The position numbers were made by a program, and so were the translations under genes. The notes beneath the pieces were generated by a model. The model was not told the DNA's origin. It searched no databases and was given only the letters and a program-made list of their open reading frames with translations. Below are positions 1 to 6,890 of a stretch of 11,661 nt of DNA, piece by piece. Source of the stretch: JBGQBN01 sp041494805 (GTDB taxonomy: Bacteria > Acidobacteriota > Terriglobia > Terriglobales > Acidobacteriaceae); assembly GCA_041494805.1 (NCBI GenBank), contig JBGQBN010000083.1:1-11661 (forward strand). Direction: 5' to 3'. Each line of letters opens with the position of its first letter. The first letter of the stretch is position 1.

Positions 1-291
1 ATTACCCGCACGCTGGCCATCCTGCCGGCGGTCTTCATCATCGGCCTGCGAGGCGACAGCAGCGTGACCGATCTGCTGACCTTGAGCCAAGTGGTGCTGG
101 CCCTGCAGCTGCCCTTCGCCATGTTCCCGCTCCTGCACTTCACCAGCTCTCGCAAGCGCATGGGCCCCTGGAAGAACGGTTGGTTGTTGCTGGTAGCGGG
201 TTGGGCCAGTGCTATCCTGATCACCGCCATGGACGTTTACGGTCTGCCGGATTCGCTCAAAGCCGCGTGGCAGGTCATCGTCGGCGGATGA
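1..291 (+). CDS. Nramp-family divalent metal transporter, C-terminal part (5' truncated)
   Basis: The reading frame is open from base 1 and ends at TGA 289-291, giving the last 96 residues of a membrane protein. The fragment begins ITRTLAILPA, close to the R-[ST]-x-A-I-x-PA motif of a late Nramp helix. The stretch SQVVLALQLPFAMFPLLHFT then matches the following helix of MntH-type transporters, which ends in PLL-x-FT. A last hydrophobic helix (WLLLVAGWASAILITAMDVY) precedes the stop. Nramp proteins carry Mn2+ or Fe2+ into the cytoplasm by proton symport. The metal-binding residues lie in the missing N-terminal part, so the substrate cannot be judged. A hairpin repeat begins 11 bases after the stop. 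The family assignment is firm; Mn versus Fe is not. Confidence 0.85.
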   Translation: MTRTLAILPAVFIIGLRGDSSVTDLLTLSQVVLALQLPFAMFPLLHFTSSRKRMGPWKNGWLLLVAGWASAILITAMDVYGLPDSLKAAWQVIVGG

Positions 292-302
292 AGGTGCGTC
301 CT

Positions 303-328
303 GTGTGGGGCGGACACTCCTGTCCGCC
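303..328 (+). repeat. GGCGGACA hairpin repeat, copy 1
   Basis: A perfect 8-bp stem, GGCGGACA/TGTCCGCC, encloses the loop CTCC, and GTGTGG precedes it. A copy in the opposite orientation at 7965-7990 matches at about 23 of 26 positions. Here the element starts 11 bases after the transporter stop codon. No T-tract follows the stem, so it is not a classical intrinsic terminator. It looks like a dispersed intergenic palindrome. Confidence 0.7.
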
Positions 329-380
329 AAACGCCGGCACAATTAAACGCGGCTTTTGCACCTGAAGGACAGATTCGTAT

Positions 381-445
381 CAGGGCATCGCTTCAGCGAT
401 GCCGTAAATCCCGCAGAATCGGGGCCGGCTTTAGCCGCTGAGGCG
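381..445. repeat. Intergenic palindromic repeat upstream of the stress protein
   Basis: A perfect 9-bp stem lies at 384-403 (GGCATCGCT, loop TC, AGCGATGCC). About 20 bases later comes a weaker second hairpin around GGCTTTAGCC (428-437). The pattern of a strong hairpin plus a GC-rich GCCGGCTTTAGCCG segment resembles dispersed repeats I recall from acidobacterial genomes, but there is no second copy in this window. It could also act as a 3' end for the transporter transcript, although no U-tract follows. Confidence 0.5.
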
Positions 446-502
446 CCACGCATTTAGTAAGATGAGTTTTTCAGTACTCCCTGAAGGCCAGAGACGAAAA
501 CT

Positions 503-919
503 ATGTACGAAACCATTCTCGTGACCTTGGACGGTACGCCGACCGACCGCGCCATCATCGAACACATCAAGCAGCTCGCCAAGCTCGCGCACAGCCGTTT
601 GGTGCTGCTGCATGTAGCCGACGGATGGGCAGCTAGAACCTACGGCCCCGACGCGGTCAGTCCCGAAATCGCCGAAGACACCGCCTATCTGGAAAAAGTC
701 CGGGCCGAGTTCGAGTCCAGCGGCATTCCCGCCCAGGCGGAACTGGCGTATGGAGAACCGGCCAACGAGATCATCAAATGGGTCAAGAAGAAGGGATGCG
801 ACCTGGTGGCCATGAGCACTCACGGACACCGCTTCCTTGCCGATGTATTTCTCGGCACCACCGCCAGCCGGGTGCAGCACCACATCAGCGCCCCGGTTCT
901 GCTGCTTCGCGCGAAATGA
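503..919 (+). CDS. Universal stress protein (UspA family), single domain
   Basis: This 138-residue protein has the length of one Usp domain. It opens with YETILVTLDGT, the first strand and Asp of the nucleotide-binding fold. The strand LVLLHVADG follows. The C-terminal half has DLVAMSTHGH followed by nine residues and G-T (FLGTTASRV), which is the ATP-binding G-2x-G-9x-G-[ST] signature with Ser in place of the first Gly, and it closes with APVLLLRAK. Such proteins bind ATP or AMP and help cells survive starvation and redox or energy stress; the exact partner cannot be read from sequence. No strong Shine-Dalgarno is visible; GAGACGA lies 5 bases before the ATG. The gene appears monocistronic. 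Family confidence is high, specific role unknown. Confidence 0.93.
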   Translation: MYETILVTLDGTPTDRAIIEHIKQLAKLAHSRLVLLHVADGWAARTYGPDAVSPEIAEDTAYLEKVRAEFESSGIPAQAELAYGEPANEIIKWVKKKGCDLVAMSTHGHRFLADVFLGTTASRVQHHISAPVLLLRAK

Positions 920-1291
920 AGCGCTCGACGGCAACTGGCACCTGAAAGGCCCTGAACTCCTCGTCCTCTGGGCGCTTCGACTTTACTTATTGTTCATGAT
1001 GGCGGTCGTTGGGTATCAGGTATGGATTGCAGCGCACTAGAACCCCCGAAGGTCAGATGCCCCAACGAAAGATCTATGCATTTTGCGCGGCGCGTGCCCC
1101 GCCCACGTCCAATCTGTCGAGCCATTGCGGAAGGCTGCCGGAGACCGGTTGGTTCCTGTTCAACATCCTACAGGCACTCGCGGCCAAGGAGTCTGCCACG
1201 GCAAGATCACCTAGGACAGGGCACTCCGCCGGATTGCGGGCGACTTCGTGATGCAAAGCGACGCGCAACAGGAGTATCCTCAATAACAGTT
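920..1291. other. Gene-poor gap between usp and hicB
   Basis: No convincing complete gene is seen in these 372 bases. A short hydrophobic reading frame without a normal start lies at 942-1040 and is listed separately. The longer open frames here have compositions typical of random reading. No hairpin terminator with a T-tract was found. Confidence 0.6.
942..1040 (+). pseudogene. Possible small membrane peptide or remnant
   Basis: From CTG 942 to TAG 1038-1040 the frame encodes about 32 residues. They form one strongly hydrophobic, Leu/Trp-rich segment (LLVLWALRLYLLFMMAVVGY) with a short tail, QVWIAAH. It resembles a one-helix membrane peptide. The only ATG codons (993 and 996) fall inside the helix, and no Shine-Dalgarno precedes the CTG. 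It may be a small gene whose ATG became CTG, a leftover of a larger gene, or chance. Confidence 0.22.
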
Positions 1292-1540
1292 ATGGCCAAG
1301 CGAAGATCGCGGCGCAACGTCAAGAGCCAGGACTTGCGCTTTAATATCGAGACCGAGCGCGAAAACGACGGCCGCTGGATCGCGGAGATCGCTGACATTC
1401 CCGGCGTCCTCGCGTATGGCCGTACGGCGAATCAGGCCAAGGCGAATGCCTATGCTCTGGCTCTGCGGGTGATCGCCGACCGTGTCGAAAAGTCCAGGAC
1501 CGTTCCCGAATCTATCAGTCTCATCTGCGCTTCGGCGTGA
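1292..1540 (+). CDS. hicB: HicB-family antitoxin
   Basis: The 82-residue product contains the HicB partial RNase H-like fold. After a basic N-terminus (MAKRRSRR), strand LRFNIETEREN leads into DGRWIAEIADIPGVLAYGRT, the family's pattern of x-G-x-W-x-A-x-[VI]-x-D-[IL]-P-G-x-x-x-Y-G. It is followed by the helix ANQAKANAYALALRVIADRV. HicB neutralises the HicA RNase and usually represses its own operon. The ATG at 1292 starts where homology begins; GGAG at 1271-1274 is 17 bases away, further than usual. The stop TGA overlaps a GTG that opens the HicA remnant, so the pair was translationally coupled, antitoxin first. The partner toxin is broken, so this antitoxin is probably an orphan. Confidence 0.85.
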   Translation: MAKRRSRRNVKSQDLRFNIETERENDGRWIAEIADIPGVLAYGRTANQAKANAYALALRVIADRVEKSRTVPESISLICASA

Positions 1541-1756
1541 GCCGATGGGCCAGCGCGAGGGCCGGGAGGGTCTTTAAGGCACTCCTGCGAATCGGCTGGC
1601 ATCCCATTTCCCGGAGCGGTTCACAACGTCAAGCTTAGGCACGGTGACGCCAAGTTTCCCGACTACATTTGGGCGTTTCATGAGCATATTGAAATCGGCC
1701 CCAAAATGCTCGCCCGTATCGCGAAACATACCGGGCTAGAACCGTCTGATATTTGA
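1537..1756 (+). pseudogene. hicA: HicA-family toxin, frameshifted
   Basis: Two adjacent frames together read as one HicA mRNA interferase. Frame A runs from GTG 1537, overlapping the hicB stop in a GTGA junction: SRWASARAGRVFKALLRIGW, then HPISRSGS. Frame B resumes at CAC 1622 with HNVKLRHGDAKFPDYIWAFH, then EHIEIGPKMLARIAKHTGLE, and ends PSDI at TGA 1754-1756. The break falls inside the S-G-S-H motif that carries the catalytic His. Loss of a CA dinucleotide at about 1621-1625 explains it, because restoring two bases gives SGSHNVK in one frame. HicA normally cleaves mRNA and is held off by HicB. As written, the gene would give only about 30 residues before the shifted frame stops at TAG 1636-1638. 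A sequencing or assembly error in a short CA run is the main alternative. Confidence 0.75.
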
Positions 1757-1852
1757 GTTTGCAGCATCAATCTGAGCCTCTCGTTCGATTCGGCCCTACG
1801 CATTCCGCGACAGAACGACTAAACTTAAGTGTTCAGATGTTTTGCTTTAGCC

Positions 1853-1861
1853 TGCGATACT
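1853..1861 (+). promoter_or_regulatory. Weak candidate extended -10 upstream of acnA
   Basis: TGCGATACT has the TGn extension and four of six bases of TATAAT. It lies about 90 bases before the acnA start. No good -35 is visible, so this is a weak call. Confidence 0.22.
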
Positions 1862-1932
1862 GCGCCAACCCGGGGTCGATCAGGAGGCTCCGCGAAGATG
1901 ACCTGGCAAAGTCTCGCGGTACCATCTTCATC

Positions 1933-1939
1933 AGGAAGG
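1933..1939 (+). promoter_or_regulatory. Ribosome binding site of acnA
   Basis: AGGAAGG is followed by 9 bases and the ATG at 1949. This fixes the aconitase start there, since the open frame runs 40 codons further upstream without protein homology. Confidence 0.8.
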
Positions 1940-1948
1940 CCATCATTC

Positions 1949-4762
1949 ATGAATAGCTTCAACAGCCGTTCCACCCTCCGCGTGGGCAGCAAGGACTACG
2001 AAATCTACCGCCTGGACGCACTGGACAAAAAGGGTATTTCCACCAAACACCTTCCGTTTTCGCTGCGCATTCTTCTGGAAAACCTGCTGCGAACCGAAGA
2101 CGGACGCAACGTAACCAAAGAGGAAATCCGCGCCCTGGCCGGCTGGGGTCAACAATCAACGAACAAGAAATCGAAGCCTGACCAAGAAATCGCCTTCACC
2201 CCCAGCCGCGTCCTGCTGCAGGATTTCACCGGCGTACCCGCGGTCGTGGACTTGGCCGCCATGCGCGACGCCATGAAGCGCCTCTCCGGCGATCCCACCT
2301 TGATCAATCCGCTACAGCCCGCTGAACTGGTGATCGATCACTCCGTACAAGTGGACGAATTCGGTACCCCGCAAGCCTTCCAGCTCAACGCCGAGCTCGA
2401 GTTCCTGCGCAACAAAGAGCGTTACGCCTTCCTGCGCTGGGGCCAGACCGCCTTCCGCAATCTGGCCATCGTGCCGCCGGACACCGGCATAGTGCACCAA
2501 GTCAATCTCGAATACCTAGCCCGCGTAGTCTTCGTGCAAGAATCAAACGGCAAGCGCGTGGCCTATCCCGACACCCTGGTGGGCACCGATTCCCATACCA
2601 CGATGATTAACGGGTTGGGAGTTTTGGGGTGGGGCGTGGGTGGAATCGAAGCTGAGGCTGCCATGCTCGGGCAGCCGGTTTCCATGCTCATCCCGCAAGT
2701 GGTCGGGGTGAAGCTGACCGGCAAACTCCGCGAGGGCGCTACCGCTACCGATCTGGTGCTCACCATTACCGAGATGCTGCGCAAGCATGGGGTGGTGGGC
2801 AAATTTGTTGAATATTTTGGACCTGGCTTGCAGGAACTCCCGCTCGCCGACCGCGCGACCATCGCCAACATGTCGCCGGAGTACGGGGCGACCTGCGGCA
2901 TCTTCCCCATCGACAAAGAGACTCTCACCTACTTGCGCTTGACCGGACGCTCCGAGGAACTGATCGCGCTGGTCGAGGCCTACTCCCGCGAGCAAGGCCT
3001 GTTCCACGACGAGAAGACGCCGGAAGCGGAATATTCCGAACTGCTGACGCTAGACCTGTCAACGGTAGAATCCAGCCTGGCCGGCCCCAGACGCCCGCAA
3101 GACCGCGTGACCCTGTCGCAAGCCGCCGAGTCTTTCCAGACCAACCTGCCCTCGCTCATGAAGCCGAAGTCGAGCGCGAAGGCCGCGGCCCAGGTCGCGG
3201 TTCCCGCCACCAGCAACATGAGCAGGTGGGAGCAGGAGGGAGGCAGCACCGCCGCCGTCGAAGACCCGCGCCATGAAGAGCACGTCCCACGTGACGTAAA
3301 GAGCTCTCTGCGACACGGTAGCGTCGTGATCGCCGCCATCACCAGCTGCACCAATACCTCGAACCCATCGGTTATGCTCGCCGCCGGCTTGCTGGCCAAA
3401 AAAGCCGTGGAGCGCGGTCTGCACGTTCCCGCTTGGGTGAAGACGTCGCTGGCTCCTGGCTCGAAAGTGGTTCGTGATTATCTGGAGCGTGCTGGCCTGA
3501 CTCCGTACCTGGAGAAATTGAAATTCCACATCGTCGGCTACGGCTGTACTACCTGCATTGGAAACTCCGGCCCGCTGCCCGCGGAGGTTTCGCAGGCCAT
3601 CGACGAAAAAGATTTAGTCGTCGCCTCGGTGCTCTCGGGAAACCGCAACTTCGAAGGCCGCATCAATTCCGAGGTCCGCGCTAACTACCTGATGTCGCCG
3701 CCGCTGGTGGTGGCCTTCGCGCTGGCGGGACGCATCGATGTGGATCTGCGCAAGGATCCTATCGCCAACGACAAGCAAGGCCAGCCGGTTTACCTGGCCG
3801 ACATCTGGCCGTCACGCCGAGAAGTCGATGAGGCCATGCAGAAATCCATTACCTCCGAAATGTTCCGCATGAGTTACGGCGAGGTCTATCACGGAGACGA
3901 TCGCTGGCGCGGACTGCCCGTTCCCAAAGGCGAGACCTACGCCTGGGAAAAAGATTCCACCTACATCCGCCGTGCTCCCTACTTCGACGATATGACGCTG
4001 AAGCCCTCGGCCATCGCGGAAATCAAGAACGCGCGTGTGCTGGCCGTACTCGGCGACAGCGTCACCACCGACCACATCTCGCCCGCCGGCTCCATCAAGA
4101 AGGAGAGTCCCGCGGGAAAATATCTGCAGGACCACGGCGTAAAGCCCGCCGACTTCAACTCCTACGGCTCGCGCCGCGGCAATCATGAAGTCATGGTGCG
4201 CGGCACGTTTGCCAACACCCGCCTGCGCAATAAGATGGTCCCCAACCTCGAAGGCGGATTCACCCGCCACCTGCCCGATGGCGCCGAGATGTCCATCTTC
4301 GAAGCTTCCGAGAAATACATCGCCGAAGGCGTGCCCCTGGTAATTATCGCGGGCAAGGAATACGGCTCCGGCTCCTCCCGCGACTGGGCCGCGAAAGGCC
4401 CGCTCCTGCTGGGCGTGCGTGCGGTGATTGCCGAAAGCTACGAACGCATCCACCGCTCGAACCTGGTGGGCATGGGCATTCTCCCGCTGCAGTTTTTGGC
4501 GGGTGAGAATGCGCAGTCACTCGGCTTGACCGGTGAAGAAGTTTTCGAGATTGCCGGCATTCGTGATTTGGTCGAGAAGTTCGCCCCTGGACGCCAGCTG
4601 AAAATCCGCGCCAAAGCAAGTGGCAAGCCGGTTGAGTTCAAAGCGCTGGTGCGCATCGACACACCGCAGGAAGCCCAGTACTACGCCAATGGAGGCATTC
4701 TGCAGTACGTGCTGCGGCAACTCCTGACCGGCAAGCAAAAACCGGAAGCAGTGCACGCATAA
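1949..4762 (+). CDS. acnA: Aconitate hydratase A (AcnA/IRP1-type aconitase)
   Basis: This enzyme isomerises citrate to isocitrate through cis-aconitate in the TCA and glyoxylate cycles, using a [4Fe-4S] cluster in the cytoplasm. The 937-residue product shows the substrate loop LVGTDSHTTMINGLGVLGWG with D214, S215 and H216. The three cluster ligands are Cys467 (SCTNTSNPSVM), Cys533 and Cys536 (GYGCTTCIGNSG). Their 66- and 3-residue spacing equals that of the IRP1/AcnA branch. Domain 4 carries the GSGSSRDWAAKGPLLLGVRA motif at about residue 806. The start is set by AGGAAGG 9 bases upstream. The protein is some 40-45 residues longer than E. coli AcnA; much of the excess is an Ala/Ser/Lys-rich stretch at about 404-452 just before the first cluster cysteine. 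No hairpin terminator is evident downstream. The identity is essentially certain. Confidence 0.98.
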   Translation: MNSFNSRSTLRVGSKDYEIYRLDALDKKGISTKHLPFSLRILLENLLRTEDGRNVTKEEIRALAGWGQQSTNKKSKPDQEIAFTPSRVLLQDFTGVPAVVDLAAMRDAMKRLSGDPTLINPLQPAELVIDHSVQVDEFGTPQAFQLNAELEFLRNKERYAFLRWGQTAFRNLAIVPPDTGIVHQVNLEYLARVVFVQESNGKRVAYPDTLVGTDSHTTMINGLGVLGWGVGGIEAEAAMLGQPVSMLIPQVVGVKLTGKLREGATATDLVLTITEMLRKHGVVGKFVEYFGPGLQELPLADRATIANMSPEYGATCGIFPIDKETLTYLRLTGRSEELIALVEAYSREQGLFHDEKTPEAEYSELLTLDLSTVESSLAGPRRPQDRVTLSQAAESFQTNLPSLMKPKSSAKAAAQVAVPATSNMSRWEQEGGSTAAVEDPRHEEHVPRDVKSSLRHGSVVIAAITSCTNTSNPSVMLAAGLLAKKAVERGLHVPAWVKTSLAPGSKVVRDYLERAGLTPYLEKLKFHIVGYGCTTCIGNSGPLPAEVSQAIDEKDLVVASVLSGNRNFEGRINSEVRANYLMSPPLVVAFALAGRIDVDLRKDPIANDKQGQPVYLADIWPSRREVDEAMQKSITSEMFRMSYGEVYHGDDRWRGLPVPKGETYAWEKDSTYIRRAPYFDDMTLKPSAIAEIKNARVLAVLGDSVTTDHISPAGSIKKESPAGKYLQDHGVKPADFNSYGSRRGNHEVMVRGTFANTRLRNKMVPNLEGGFTRHLPDGAEMSIFEASEKYIAEGVPLVIIAGKEYGSGSSRDWAAKGPLLLGVRAVIAESYERIHRSNLVGMGILPLQFLAGENAQSLGLTGEEVFEIAGIRDLVEKFAPGRQLKIRAKASGKPVEFKALVRIDTPQEAQYYANGGILQYVLRQLLTGKQKPEAVHA

Positions 4763-4772
4763 TACCGGCCAA

Positions 4773-4799
4773 GGATTTTCACGGATTTCGCGGATAAAT
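4773..4799 (+). repeat. Short GGATTT iterated motif after acnA
   Basis: GGATTTTCAC, GGATTTCGC and GGATAAAT follow one another, giving three near-repeats of 8-10 bases just after the acnA stop. It resembles sequence often scattered in intergenic DNA. No function can be assigned from one copy. Confidence 0.35.
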
Positions 4800-4835
4800 C
4801 TTGAGAAGGACCGTTGACACGCAGGTGGCGTTGTT

Positions 4836-5219
4836 GTGAGATTGCGGCGTATGCGAATGTTGGACTTTGCGTCGTTCCTGGTGTGGGCTATCCCGTTATC
4901 GGCAGGCGATGCCCCCAAGGTTGGCTACATAGATTGCTCATCAGGCGATCAGCATCGCCTCACCGCAGTGTTTTCGAATCCCTGCAGCGCACAACCAGTG
5001 GAAAACTTGGGTTGCGGGGACAGGGTCGAAGTGCTCGGACGCGAGGGACCTTGGCTTAAGCTCGCATCCTCAGACGGTGGTGAGCGCTACATTGGCGCGA
5101 CTTCGGTATCGCAGAAGAAAAACCGCTTCGTGGCGTTCGATTTTCCTGTGCCAGTTGGACCGTACGTGCCCGATTGCAGTGCGTTCCGACCCAAGACAGG
5201 CAAGGTACTTGGCGGATAG
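4836..5219 (+). CDS. Exported SH3-like domain protein, function unknown
   Basis: The 127-residue product begins with a basic N-terminus and hydrophobic core (MRLRRMRMLDFASFLVWAIP), with likely signal peptidase cleavage after SAGDA at residue 26, so it should act outside the cytoplasm. The mature part resembles a bacterial SH3 fold: strand VFSNPCS, then LGCGDRVEVLGREGPWLKLA, with a GxW-type core, and RYIGATSVS. Four cysteines (34, 50, 60, 114) could form two disulfides. Such domains often bind cell-wall peptides, but no enzymatic domain is attached. The GTG at 4836 is chosen because AGGTGG lies 7 bases before it; ATG at 4851 or 4857 are alternatives. The last 133 bases are overlapped on the other strand by the open frame of the transposase. 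I cannot name the family precisely. Confidence 0.7.
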   Translation: MRLRRMRMLDFASFLVWAIPLSAGDAPKVGYIDCSSGDQHRLTAVFSNPCSAQPVENLGCGDRVEVLGREGPWLKLASSDGGERYIGATSVSQKKNRFVAFDFPVPVGPYVPDCSAFRPKTGKVLGG

Positions 5220-5821
5220 TCCAGCCTATCACGCATATCTACTCTCGAGGGTACCCGGTCCGAAGCTTCGCTTGGGCGGGGGTTTTCTGCGGGTAGGCGC
5301 ACCTTCACCGTAGGAAAGATCCCACTTTGCTCCCTCTTTCGCGCTGTCCACTGGGACTCGATCTCCACCGGTCCCGCTTCACCGCTTAGGTAGTGACGAA
5401 AGCTGCTCCAAGCCCAATCCTCAGGGCGCGCGACCAAGCCGCGATTGACGGGATTCCGGTGAATGTAACGAAGCTTTTCCACGAACTTCTTTTCGCTCCA
5501 GAAGTTGAAATCGTAGTAGCGGGCTTGCCAGAACGAATCCGCAGCTCGTAGAGCCAGCCTCCGCGCGACTCCCTGTTTCAGCGACTGCATGGCTTTTGCC
5601 AGGGTTCCGCCCTCCGGCTCGCTCACCAGCAGATGCACGTGTTCGGGCATCACTACGTAGCCGTAGACGCAGAGTTTGTACTTTTGTCGGACTCGTTCCA
5701 GCGCGGATTCGAAGGTGGTACGAGACTCGGGGCTTCCGAAATTTGGTCTCCGGTGATAACAGCTGACAGTTAGGAAGTGAAGCTGGCGGGATTCGTGAAA
5801 GCGTTTTAGTCCCCAAGGCAT
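5087..5821 (-). CDS. REP-associated tyrosine transposase (RAYT, Y1 HUH superfamily)
   Basis: The N-terminal ~150 residues are a typical RAYT: MPWGLKRFHESRQLHFLTVS, then GYVVMPEHVHLLVSEPEGG with the metal-binding HUH pair His61 and His63. WQARYYDFNFWSEKKFVEKL follows, and RYIHRNPVNRGLV contains Tyr119, the best candidate for the catalytic tyrosine. WAWSSFRHY closes the domain. These enzymes nick and rejoin single-stranded REP hairpins and are thought to spread them through chromosomes. REP-like repeats flank the gene in inverted orientation. The start codon is taken from the conserved MPWGLKR; no Shine-Dalgarno is visible. The frame has no stop at the usual end: residues from about 179 read through the left repeat and then antisense to the SH3-like gene, so the last ~65 residues are probably not part of the conserved enzyme. 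Confidence 0.9.
   Translation of the reverse strand: MPWGLKRFHESRQLHFLTVSCYHRRPNFGSPESRTTFESALERVRQKYKLCVYGYVVMPEHVHLLVSEPEGGTLAKAMQSLKQGVARRLALRAADSFWQARYYDFNFWSEKKFVEKLRYIHRNPVNRGLVARPEDWAWSSFRHYLSGEAGPVEIESQWTARKREQSGIFPTVKVRLPAENPRPSEASDRVPSRVDMRDRLDYPPSTLPVLGRNALQSGTYGPTGTGKSNATKRFFFCDTEVAPM
5246..5286 (-). repeat. REP-like element, left copy of an inverted pair
   Basis: Read on the minus strand it starts AAAACCCCCGCCCAAGCG and ends GTACCCTCG. It matches the copy at 5873-5912 at about 37 of 41 positions with one single-base gap. It contains the palindrome CGAAGCTTCG. It lies inside the extended 3' end of the transposase frame. Sequence on both sides of its core is also related to 7921-7961. 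Confidence 0.85.
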
Positions 5822-5872
5822 TGGGGGAGGTTAGCTTCACGGGCGGGATCTAGTCTGTGATGGGTGAACATC

Positions 5873-5912
5873 AAAACCCCCGCCCAAGCGGAGCTTGGAC
5901 GGGGCACCCTCG
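5873..5912 (+). repeat. REP-like element, right copy of an inverted pair
   Basis: It starts AAAACCCCCGCCCAAGCG and ends CACCCTCG on the plus strand, opposite in orientation to 5246-5286. The centre forms a hairpin CCAAGC-GGA-GCTTGG. It lies 52 bases upstream of the transposase start codon and 75 bases downstream of the hydrolase stop. Confidence 0.85.
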
Positions 5913-5987
5913 GGAGTTGGGATGGACGCGTTGCCCGGGCCACCCGTCGAACCCGGCTTAATGTCGCTTCAAGCCACGAAAAGAGGT

Positions 5988-6890
5988 CTATGCGAACCTC
6001 GTCGACACAAAGCCCGCTGCCCACGCCTGTTGCCAGTTCTTGTCGTCCGAGGGCTTGTTGGTTCCCTGCGGGGGCACCACCAGCGGAGGAGCGAATGGCC
6101 CCGACTCGCCCTGCGGCCCTACTTGCTCGCAGTTGATGTAGCTGTGGTGTCCGAAATCCCACTCCTTCGGAAGATTTGGCGTCTGCCACAGGTTTGCCGG
6201 CTGGTTCGCGGGATTCGGACCGTAGCGGCCCAGCGCCCCGTGCCAGTAAGGGTCGCCGCGGGTCACAAGGCCGGAAGCCAGGTTACCCGCCGGGAAGGCC
6301 CACTTCAGGACGTCATCGCAACTCGAGGCCAGCACGGAAATCTTGCTCATTTGCTTCGCGGCGTCCTGGTACTCGCCCATCAGGCAGGTGTCGTCGATAG
6401 CGCCCGCCATCGCCGTGAGCGTTTTCAGCGTGAACGCCTGTTTAAGCCTTCGAATGGCTTCCAGCATTGTCCGCGCACCCAGGCTGTGCGAGGCAAACGA
6501 AAGACTGTTCACCCCCGCAAATTTGCTGACCAGATAGTCGGCCAGCACGCGCCCGCTCTTGATCGCCTCGTCGCCCTCAGCCGGATAGTCAATGAACGGA
6601 ACCCAGCGGGAGTCGCCCGGCCACAGGACGCCGACGAAGAAACCATTGTCGCCAAGTCGGAGCCATTCGTTCCAATGGGAAAGATAGCTGATTCCGTTTG
6701 CCCGGTTCACGTGAAAGCCATGCGTGCCCAGCAGCACGTCGCGGCCCTGCACCGCCTGCGCCAGTTCGGCATCAAGCGGCCGAGATGGACTGGGGTTGGG
6801 TTGCGTGTCCGTGCGGACCACCACGCCGCTGGCATCGGCGACGGGGTTGCCGCCGGCGGAGTCCGCGCGGACATCAATGAAATAGGTCAC
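5988..6890 (-). CDS. Alpha/beta hydrolase, DUF900-like
   Basis: The product has about 300 residues. After VTYFIDVRAD comes an oxyanion-side motif LLGTHGFHVNR (residues 53-63), the strand FFVGVLWPGD, and the nucleophile elbow SFASHSLGAR with Ser136, Ser replacing the first Gly of G-x-S-x-G. A plausible acid is Asp192 or Asp193 (SSCDDVLKWAF), and His248 or His249 (FGHHSY) is a candidate base. This layout fits the DUF900 group of serine hydrolases; the substrate is unknown. No signal peptide is evident, so a cytoplasmic or membrane-associated location is likely. The start is taken as GTG 6890, which overlaps the TGA of the upstream membrane-protein gene as GTGA; GTG 6899 is the alternative. The open frame continues to 7034 but only over the upstream gene. 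The two genes are probably coupled in one operon. Confidence 0.8.
   Translation of the reverse strand: MTYFIDVRADSAGGNPVADASGVVVRTDTQPNPSPSRPLDAELAQAVQGRDVLLGTHGFHVNRANGISYLSHWNEWLRLGDNGFFVGVLWPGDSRWVPFIDYPAEGDEAIKSGRVLADYLVSKFAGVNSLSFASHSLGARTMLEAIRRLKQAFTLKTLTAMAGAIDDTCLMGEYQDAAKQMSKISVLASSCDDVLKWAFPAGNLASGLVTRGDPYWHGALGRYGPNPANQPANLWQTPNLPKEWDFGHHSYINCEQVGPQGESGPFAPPLVVPPQGTNKPSDDKNWQQAWAAGFVSTRFA

Larger units (their letters stand above)
5246..5912 (-). mobile_element. REPtron: transposase gene between inverted REP-like repeats
   Basis: A RAYT gene on the minus strand is bracketed by two inverted REP-like hairpins, giving a unit of about 667 bases. This arrangement, a single-copy transposase with its cognate REPs on each side, is the known REPtron layout. 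It sits between the 3' end of the SH3-like gene and the 3' end of the hydrolase gene, an intergenic spot that disrupts no obvious gene. Confidence 0.8.

Noticed and set aside
1022..1291. N-terminal extension of the HicB frame by 90 codons
   Set aside because: The frame is open upstream, but the extra residues are Arg/Pro/Ser-rich without homology. HicB antitoxins of this type begin close to ATG 1292.
1537..1756. Programmed frameshifting in hicA
   Set aside because: No slippery heptamer or downstream structure was seen at the junction. The CA run and loss of two bases fit ordinary decay or a sequence error better.
1829..1948. 40-codon upstream extension of aconitase
   Set aside because: The good Shine-Dalgarno and family homology both point to ATG 1949.
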